From assembly GCF_002095315.1 (NCBI RefSeq), contig NZ_MLFN01000010.1, positions 1 to 64,000 of the forward strand: DNA of 64,000 bases, given 5' to 3'. The translations under genes were made by a program, and so were the position numbers. Within the stretch, counting starts at the first letter, position 1. Each line of letters starts with the position of its first letter. The stretch is from Pantoea conspicua (GTDB lineage: Bacteria; Pseudomonadota; Gammaproteobacteria; Enterobacterales; Enterobacteriaceae). The notes beneath the pieces are model-generated. The model saw only the letters and a list, made by a program, of their open reading frames with translations. It was not told the origin of the DNA and made no database searches. Positions 59,020 through 64,000 of the stretch are shown piece by piece.

Positions 59020-60203
59020 TATAACAGGACTCTGTATTTCCATTGAAGCAGAGTCCACTCAATTAAACATTTTTTCTTGATTGTGGCGTAAATCATTAGT
59101 TTAATTTTCAAATATATCACGTTAATACTCTCGGATAGCTTGAAATCGTAATGATTATTACTGTACTCATTGAAATTTTTAACATACATGCGCAACAGTG
59201 GATCATATCTATCGTTTGATATTGATGTTAAAACTTTTGATATGTCATACTGCAAATGGTTTTTCGGTAAGGAACCTGGCAAAAGATAATCGTATTCTAA
59301 ATCAACCATGTTCATTGACTGTATGTTTTTTCTTATCTCATTCACCAACTGCAAAAGTTCGTCTTTGTACTCCTGCTCTTCTGACTTAAGATGTGGCTCA
59401 GACAACTCAGCACTGAATAATATATCCAACTCCCACAAAATACCGTGATAATAGTCACTACCTAACCTTTCTTCATTCTCTTCACTCAGAAGTCTAATTT
59501 CATCAAGTGTGTTATGCGTCTGAGGTATAACTTTAGTTTCCAATTCTAAGCAGTATTTTTGAAACAATAAAGAAAGTAATCTCTCAAGTTCAAAAAGATA
59601 CTCATAGCGCTCTTTTGCATATTCCAACAACTCCTTGATATAAATACCAAAATGAATATCTTTTTTATCTGGGATGTTGCTGTACAAGTTTACGGTAAAA
59701 TCCTCACCTTGGAACGAATGGTCATGAGGCCAACTTGCAAACATTCTCTCGCCTTGCTCACCTTTTAAAGCAGTTGGATGCGCTCCAAATATAGCTCTTA
59801 TTTCTCTAAAGTAGTCATCATCATCACAATGTGAGAGGTGTTTAACTTTGTTGTTAAAGATCTGAGACCGCCCCTTAAAGGGCCAGCTTTTCATATTCCC
59901 GTCAACTATAACACGATGTAATTGAGTGAGTGATTCATGTATTATATCAATGGATGAAATGAGCGAGTATATTTGCATCGCTTTAACATCCATATCTTTT
60001 GAGATCTCTGGATAGTTGTTAATATATCTGACTGTTACACTAATCCAATCCATGCAACTACAAATAGCATTCCAGTGATTTTTACCATTTCGGTTTTTAA
60101 AGTAATTACATACAAAAGAGTCATTACTATTAACTGCATCACGAAATTCGCTTATAACTTCAGGGTCTAATTCAACTTGATAGTCTTGAAGAAGCGTAGA
60201 CAT
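58971..60203 (-). CDS. Unknown AT-rich cargo gene, possible HEPN-like protein
   Basis: Not recognised; 410 residues. Predicted mostly alpha-helical, rich in Glu, Asp, Lys, Tyr and Leu, no signal peptide or clear membrane helix. A notable segment is YFREIRAIFGAHPTAL (about residues 130-145): Arg-x5-His fits the RX4-6H motif of HEPN nucleases, but this alone is weak. ATG 60203 (MSTLLQDYQ) was chosen over 60239: AGGA lies 8 bases upstream and the longer start would lie inside the predicted -10 box. Hand counts give 28-37% G+C in sample lines. The 3' end may be artificially long: with one A fewer in a six-A run at 59070-59075 it would stop at 59063 before a hairpin. Confidence 0.5.
   Translation of the reverse strand: MSTLLQDYQVELDPEVISEFRDAVNSNDSFVCNYFKNRNGKNHWNAICSCMDWISVTVRYINNYPEISKDMDVKAMQIYSLISSIDIIHESLTQLHRVIVDGNMKSWPFKGRSQIFNNKVKHLSHCDDDDYFREIRAIFGAHPTALKGEQGERMFASWPHDHSFQGEDFTVNLYSNIPDKKDIHFGIYIKELLEYAKERYEYLFELERLLSLLFQKYCLELETKVIPQTHNTLDEIRLLSEENEERLGSDYYHGILWELDILFSAELSEPHLKSEEQEYKDELLQLVNEIRKNIQSMNMVDLEYDYLLPGSLPKNHLQYDISKVLTSISNDRYDPLLRMYVKNFNEYSNNHYDFKLSESINVIYLKIKLMIYATIKKKCLIEWTLLQWKYRVLLYYSDSFTQSGASAINM
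59027..59056. terminator. Hairpin between recombinase and cargo gene
   Basis: GGACTCTG (59027-59034) and CAGAGTCC (59049-59056), perfect, 14-base loop; on the plus strand it is followed by an AT-rich run ending in six Ts (59070-59075). It lies eight bases after the recombinase stop, so is probably its terminator, but is inside the cargo frame as read. Confidence 0.5.
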
Positions 60204-60237
60204 TTTACATCCTTGTGGCTGTTTATCTAATAAACCC

Positions 60238-60266
60238 ATAATGAGCCTTGAGGATTATCATTTCAA
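60238..60266 (-). promoter_or_regulatory. Promoter of the cargo gene
   Basis: Minus-strand TTGAAA (-35, plus 60261-60266), 17-base spacer, CATTAT (-10, plus 60238-60243). Start of transcription near 60231, about 28 bases before the ATG at 60203. This suggests the gene is expressed on its own, in the manner of a phage moron. Confidence 0.5.
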
Positions 60267-60330
60267 GTGAAAAATGCTGGTGGGTTATTGGATAAAGACC
60301 TTTAAAGACAATCAATTACCCTTAATCAGA

Positions 60331-60368
60331 TAAACGAAAACCCTGAACAGCTTTCACTGAACAGGGTT
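60331..60368 (-). terminator. Terminator after the tape-measure gene
   Basis: Minus-strand AACCCTG...CAGGGTT (plus 60339-60345 and 60362-60368) with an inner CAG/CTG pairing and symmetric internal loop, followed by TTTTCGTTT. It ends the tail operon five bases beyond the last gene and isolates it from the cargo gene. Confidence 0.5.
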
Positions 60369-60372
60369 AGGT

Positions 60373-62544
60373 TTATTTCATCAGTGAAGATGGTGTGAAT
60401 CCAGCATTGTTCCCTGCACCCTGCCAGCCACCTTGAAGTCCCTGAGCAGACATCATCTGTAGCTCATGCTGTGACTGGATAGCGTCGAGTGCAACTCTCT
60501 GGACAGAGCCATCAGGCATAGTCACGTTCAGGCTGCCTGTGTTGCTGATCTCTACCTTCAGAGGTGCAAAGGTGATTGGCTGCGGGGCTGGTGGAAGGTA
60601 TGAGACAATCGACGGGGCGAGAGATGGATAACCAGTTCCCGGTAGTGGTGCCTTTTTGAGAGTATCAACCGCGTTGTCTAACCAGTTAAGCCCTGTATCG
60701 ACCCAGCTACCTTCAACAACGTTTCCACCGCGATTAGTTTTAGTGTCATCCCAGCCCATAGCCTTGTGGAATGCAGGTATCCATTGGTCAAATACAAGAT
60801 CGCCAAGTTCCTTACCCAGCACAACAGCAGCCGCTACACCGAAAGTGCGACCTGCTGCTCCCATCATGCCCCCGATTCCACCGTAGCCTGCCAACTGACC
60901 AACTTTTGAGATTCCAGCTAATGCAAGCTTACCAGCGATAATCACAATGAGAGCATCAAACCATTCATTGAAAACACCCGACAGTTTGCTTAGGTTCTGT
61001 TGAGTGGATTTGTCCAGATCAGAATAAAACATGTCAAAGCGCTCTGACGCGAGTCCTGCATATCCAGAGATATTCATTGCTGCATTGTTTGAACCAGATG
61101 CAAGGTCGCTGATACGATCAGCAAGGAACCCTACCCCTTTAGCAGCAGGTGTTAATACTACTCCGAGGTTATCAGCGGAATCTGTCAGGGTAGCGAAAAG
61201 GCGGACGATAGGCTTTTCCATCTGATCAAAGAAATCACGCTTAGCAAATTGCATAGAACCAGCCAGACGTCCCTGAGCAGCGATGATGTTGTTTTGAGCC
61301 ATAGTCTTTTGCTGATCGGTCGGTTTCATGACCTTAAGAGCGTCTGAAACAAATGCAGAACCTGGTACAGTCTTGTAATACTCTTTGAGTTGGGAGCTAT
61401 TCTGGAGACCGTGTAGCTGCTGGAGTTTTTTAACAAGTGCTGGACTCGCATTGACTACCTGCATAAAGTCCTGACCCATCAGATGAGCACTGACAGCGAT
61501 CTGTTGTAAAGCATAGTTAAGACGTCCCACAGCTTGAGGATCCATACCTGTTGTATGCGCAAATACAGACTCATTCTCAAACAGTTCAGCAATCTTATCG
61601 TTCGAGAAGTTCTCAGGCATTGTCATACGCATCTGAGCCATCTGTTCACGTGTCTGAAGAGGGTCAAGGCCATACCCACGAGAGATGTCATCAGACTTCT
61701 GGGTCATACGTGTATTTTCAGTTTCTGAACCGTAAGCCACCACCCCCATCGTGTGAGCCTGCTGGAACTTACCACCGATGGTGATTGATTCCTGTAGAAA
61801 GGCCATAGCTCGATTGAGAGCAAAGAAGCCTGCTACAAGCCCACCTGCGGAGTCTGCAAGACGTGATAACCCACTACCAGCATTAGACGCTTCAAGAGCC
61901 TGTAAACGCTGTGCTGCACGCTGCTGTGAGGCTACTCGTTGAGTCTGAGCAAACTCATAATTAAGAGTTCTAAGATTTTGACGGAAGCCACGAAAGTCAC
62001 CAGCAGCGGTAGATTCCATTCTGAGACGTTCAAGACGTGAACGGTACTGTGCAGCACGATCAGCATCACGGTTAACCATCTGACCATAGAAGCCTGATGT
62101 TAACTGGCGCTGGTGGATATCCTCGATACGTTGACGTGTAGTGATACGAGGTTGACCAGGTCGAGATAGGGGGGGTAATGGGGGTACAGACCCACGGACA
62201 CGATAAGCAGCACGCATAGCTGCCCCAACTTTACGGGCAGCGTTTAAGCCTTCTGTCTCATAACGATTAAATAGACCTGAGTTAGCCTGACCGATAGCAA
62301 ATCCGCGTGACAGTGATTTGTTGATGCTTTTCCCTGCCTGAGTAGCACGCTTCTCAATTTTATCGAAAGTTTTATTCAGGGCTGCTGAGCGGTCTTTAGC
62401 GAAGGGACGGTTAAGCGTTCTCTCCATGCGGTTAGCGATAGGCAGAATCTGTTTCTCAAGCTTTGCCAGACCACGTAGAATTGTGTCTGACAAAGACATC
62501 TGAATCACAAATTCATCGACAGTGACTTTTGATGATGTGGTCAT
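60373..62544 (-). CDS. Phage tail tape-measure protein
   Basis: 723 residues. N-terminal basic helical part (about 1-210, many Arg and Ala, LAKLEKQILPIANRMERTLN), then a tape-measure N-terminal-type domain (about 240-400) with SITIGGKFQQAHTMGVVAYG, a helix pattern ending LMGQDFMQVVNASPALVKKL typical of this family, a hydrophobic glycine/alanine-rich segment (about 545-600, likely membrane-active during DNA entry), and a proline-rich tail. Sets tail length and guides DNA ejection. Start MTTSSKVTVDEF, with GAAGGA upstream at a long spacing. It is the last gene of the leftward cluster, an unusual position, since baseplate genes normally follow. Confidence 0.5.
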   Translation of the reverse strand: MTTSSKVTVDEFVIQMSLSDTILRGLAKLEKQILPIANRMERTLNRPFAKDRSAALNKTFDKIEKRATQAGKSINKSLSRGFAIGQANSGLFNRYETEGLNAARKVGAAMRAAYRVRGSVPPLPPLSRPGQPRITTRQRIEDIHQRQLTSGFYGQMVNRDADRAAQYRSRLERLRMESTAAGDFRGFRQNLRTLNYEFAQTQRVASQQRAAQRLQALEASNAGSGLSRLADSAGGLVAGFFALNRAMAFLQESITIGGKFQQAHTMGVVAYGSETENTRMTQKSDDISRGYGLDPLQTREQMAQMRMTMPENFSNDKIAELFENESVFAHTTGMDPQAVGRLNYALQQIAVSAHLMGQDFMQVVNASPALVKKLQQLHGLQNSSQLKEYYKTVPGSAFVSDALKVMKPTDQQKTMAQNNIIAAQGRLAGSMQFAKRDFFDQMEKPIVRLFATLTDSADNLGVVLTPAAKGVGFLADRISDLASGSNNAAMNISGYAGLASERFDMFYSDLDKSTQQNLSKLSGVFNEWFDALIVIIAGKLALAGISKVGQLAGYGGIGGMMGAAGRTFGVAAAVVLGKELGDLVFDQWIPAFHKAMGWDDTKTNRGGNVVEGSWVDTGLNWLDNAVDTLKKAPLPGTGYPSLAPSIVSYLPPAPQPITFAPLKVEISNTGSLNVTMPDGSVQRVALDAIQSQHELQMMSAQGLQGGWQGAGNNAGFTPSSLMK

Positions 62545-62560
62545 TCATATTATTTCCTTC

Positions 62561-62593
62561 AGAAAAAGAAAAAGCCCCCTGAATAGGGAGCCT
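62561..62593 (-). terminator. Terminator between two tail-cluster genes
   Basis: Plus-strand AAGCCCCC (62572-62579), 6-base loop, GGGAGCCT (62586-62593, with wobble pairs), and an A-rich run at 62562-62573, giving a T tract on the minus strand. It lies between the 282-residue gene and the tape-measure gene, and could reduce read-through. Confidence 0.5.
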
Positions 62594-62596
62594 TTA

Positions 62597-63445
62597 TTAT
62601 TTTTTATTAACAGCGCGTTTGACTGAGTCTGAAATAAGCTGATCAAACGTTTGGATAGTTGAAAGCTGATCGCGAGCCTTTTTTTTAGCTTCAGTGAGCT
62701 TTACTGAAACGGCTTTACGGTTCTGAATAAGGCGCTGTAAATCTGCATCATAAAGCTTTTGCGAATATGCGATAGCTTCTGGTGACTGTGCGTAATGCAT
62801 CACATTAGGTACGTTCCCAGGTATATAGACTAATGTGAAACTCCCCTGAGATGGGGCGAGAGCACCGTTGACTATCTGAACCCCGCCTCCGTTGCTCCTG
62901 CGCTCACAAAGTTTGTAGCTTTCAATATTAAGCAAGCCATTCGCAAGCAATGTGTTGAAGTGGTAATCACCTTGGACTTGCAACGTTTTGATGTCTGGGT
63001 GTTTGAGGTTGAAGGCAAACTCTGCCTGAATTCTGGCACGATAAGTACCCTCTGATGACTCATAATCTTCGACATCGTCAAAGGCAGTCTGATGTTCTCG
63101 GATCAGCTTTGTGATGATCGGTGTCCAGTACTCTTCCACCATACGACGCTGTTCTGAGGGGAATAACTGATCAAAGGTCTTCTGTCGCTCATCGTCATCA
63201 GCGTTAACCTGTAAGCTAAGGTTCTGTGCGTCTGCGATAGACTGAAGCTTGTCGGCGAGTTCTTGATCAGTGTCAACCGGAGCAACAGGGATGAGTCGTG
63301 AGCGACCAGTAGCAGGGTTGAATTCTTCACGATATGTCACTGTGTCGGTCGGAGTAGGTTCATGTTCTGAACGGGCAATACTGGCTAAAGCTGCTGCGTG
63401 AGATTCAGCTTTTAGGAGTTCTGGTGATTTCTGTGTGTCTGTCAT
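62597..63445 (-). CDS. Phage protein of unknown function, 282 residues
   Basis: Not recognised. Soluble, acidic N-terminal half with many Asp/Glu/Gln (RSEHEPTPTDTVTYREEF; DADDDERQKTFDQLF-like stretch), a central alpha/beta part (AFNLKHPDIKTLQVQGDYHF), and a basic helical C-terminus (RKAVSVKLTEAKKKARDQL). Starts MTDTQKSPELLKAES with AAGG six bases upstream, eight bases after the stop of the 95-residue gene. Position just upstream of the tape measure suggests a tail-assembly role, but that is inference only. Confidence 0.5.
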   Translation of the reverse strand: MTDTQKSPELLKAESHAAALASIARSEHEPTPTDTVTYREEFNPATGRSRLIPVAPVDTDQELADKLQSIADAQNLSLQVNADDDERQKTFDQLFPSEQRRMVEEYWTPIITKLIREHQTAFDDVEDYESSEGTYRARIQAEFAFNLKHPDIKTLQVQGDYHFNTLLANGLLNIESYKLCERRSNGGGVQIVNGALAPSQGSFTLVYIPGNVPNVMHYAQSPEAIAYSQKLYDADLQRLIQNRKAVSVKLTEAKKKARDQLSTIQTFDQLISDSVKRAVNKK

Positions 63446-63453
63446 TAAAAGCC

Positions 63454-63741
63454 TTAGTGCTGCACAGCAGCGTTAGCGGGGATTTGAACGTAAGGAATGT
63501 CAATGTGGTTCTGAAGGAGCTGGGTCACATGTAACCGTGTCTGCGTGTACAGGTTCAGAGACATCTCCTGTGCTTCTTCTGGTGAATAACGCATGAGTAA
63601 GAAACAGTCAGAGAACGCACTGATCAGTTGTTCAGGGTTCTTGTAGACGGTCTGAAGCAGTTGCTTAACAGAGCAGTGTTGGAGGTCAATCACGAAGCCT
63701 CTGGACAGGTCTTCAGGGTCTTTCCACTGGACAATGTTCAT
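63454..63741 (-). CDS. Phage protein, 95 residues, possible tail-assembly chaperone
   Basis: Not recognised by sequence. Small, helical protein (LQHCSVKQLLQTVYKNPEQL; YSPEEAQEMSLNLYTQTRLH) encoded shortly before the tape measure, where many tailed phages have small assembly chaperones. Its ATG overlaps the TGA of the frame upstream (ATGA), so it is translationally coupled. No programmed-frameshift slippery site was evident. Confidence 0.5.
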   Translation of the reverse strand: MNIVQWKDPEDLSRGFVIDLQHCSVKQLLQTVYKNPEQLISAFSDCFLLMRYSPEEAQEMSLNLYTQTRLHVTQLLQNHIDIPYVQIPANAAVQH

Positions 63742-64000
63742 CGTGCCACCTTATAAATCGTGTCGATGTGCCAGAGAGTCATAGTTAATACGTAGATTGC
63801 TGGGGTAATAATCATTAGCGGGGTACCTTTTAAAAAAATGTCGCCAACCCGATTATCAGTATGACGACGAATACTCAGGAAAATATCTATCTGCAAAGAC
63901 TCCTGAAACCGTGACCCCGCTAAAGAACGGAGTAGGAGTTCTTGCACCTGCGCTTTGATGCCACTGGAGATATGGGAAGCTACGGGATTTGGTTTGAGAT
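63738..64000 (-). CDS. Phage protein, 5'-partial at window edge
   Basis: This minus-strand frame is open from the window edge to TGA at 63738-63740: a basic helical part (GIKAQVQELLLRSLAGSRF), IDIFLSIRRHTDNRVGDIF, then a hydrophobic segment LMIITPAIYVLTMTLW. It is coupled by ATGA to the next gene. Uncertain: an ATG at 63814-63816 could start a 25-residue single-helix peptide instead, and a second frame is also open from the edge to 63856. The edge prevents a decision. Confidence 0.5.
   Translation of the reverse strand, partial: LKPNPVASHISSGIKAQVQELLLRSLAGSRFQESLQIDIFLSIRRHTDNRVGDIFLKGTPLMIITPAIYVLTMTLWHIDTIYKVAR

Larger units (their letters stand above)
57355..64000. mobile_element. Left end of a prophage-like element inserted in yecE
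   Basis: From the yecE break to the window edge all genes are non-backbone: a large serine recombinase, a low-G+C gene of unknown function, and a leftward tail cluster with a tape-measure protein. Average G+C is visibly lower than in the flanking chromosome. yecE is a known insertion site of some Stx phages in E. coli (recalled). The right end is outside the window, so completeness is unknown. Confidence 0.5.

Noticed and set aside
61534..61784. Two short plus-strand frames antisense to the tape-measure gene
   Set aside because: Shadow frames of a well-supported coding region; no starts with ribosome sites.
1..64000. CRISPR arrays, insertion sequences or rRNA/tRNA genes anywhere in the window
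   Set aside because: No regularly spaced direct repeats, transposase genes with terminal repeats, or tRNA/rRNA-like sequences were noticed on reading; this was done by eye, not by a search program.

Overview
The window is chromosomal DNA of an enterobacterium. Almost every protein closely matches an Escherichia coli K-12 protein (CspC differs at one residue), the backbone G+C is high, and gene order follows the E. coli manXYZ to yecE region. The lack of some K-12 neighbours (mntP, mgrB, yebV/yebW, yebF/yebG, edd, yecD), and a bet locus at an unexpected place, suggest Erwiniaceae, most likely Pantoea or a relative. That genus call is an inference from gene content.

Layout. 1-6.7 kb: the mannose PTS operon manXYZ, yobD, rlmA, cspC-yobF, a RomA-like metallo-hydrolase, yebO and yobH. 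6.7-20 kb: kdgR, yebQ, htpX, prc-proQ, msrC, the lipid-transport pair letA-letB, rsmF and pphA. 20-32.4 kb: a block absent from this place in K-12: a DUF1272 protein, an MFS transporter, the choline-to-glycine-betaine locus betT/betIBA with a BetI-type operator, the spermidine exporter pair mdtJI behind a long leader with a candidate upstream ORF, a membrane acyltransferase, two unrecognised small genes and adhP. 32.5-46 kb: the small RNA SdsR, yebY-yebZ-yobA, holE-exoX, ptrB, yebE, purT (with a PurR box), eda, zwf, hexR, pykA and an mdfA-type exporter. 46-57 kb: lpxM, mepM, znuA/znuCB around a Zur box, ruvC and ruvAB (a LexA box lies inside the ruvC terminator), yebC, nudB, aspS and the first 60% of yecE.

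57.36 kb to the end: yecE is cut by an integrated element, whose other end lies beyond the window. Next to the junction is a large serine recombinase, then a convergent AT-rich gene of unknown function with its own promoter (the best candidate for a new cargo or defence gene), then a leftward tail-gene cluster ending in a tape-measure protein.

Four reading frames look broken or altered by single-base indels: manX, yobF, rsmF and the 3' end of the cargo gene. They may be true mutations or sequencing errors. The genes together cover sugar uptake, central carbon metabolism, osmoprotection, zinc uptake, envelope maintenance and recombination repair.
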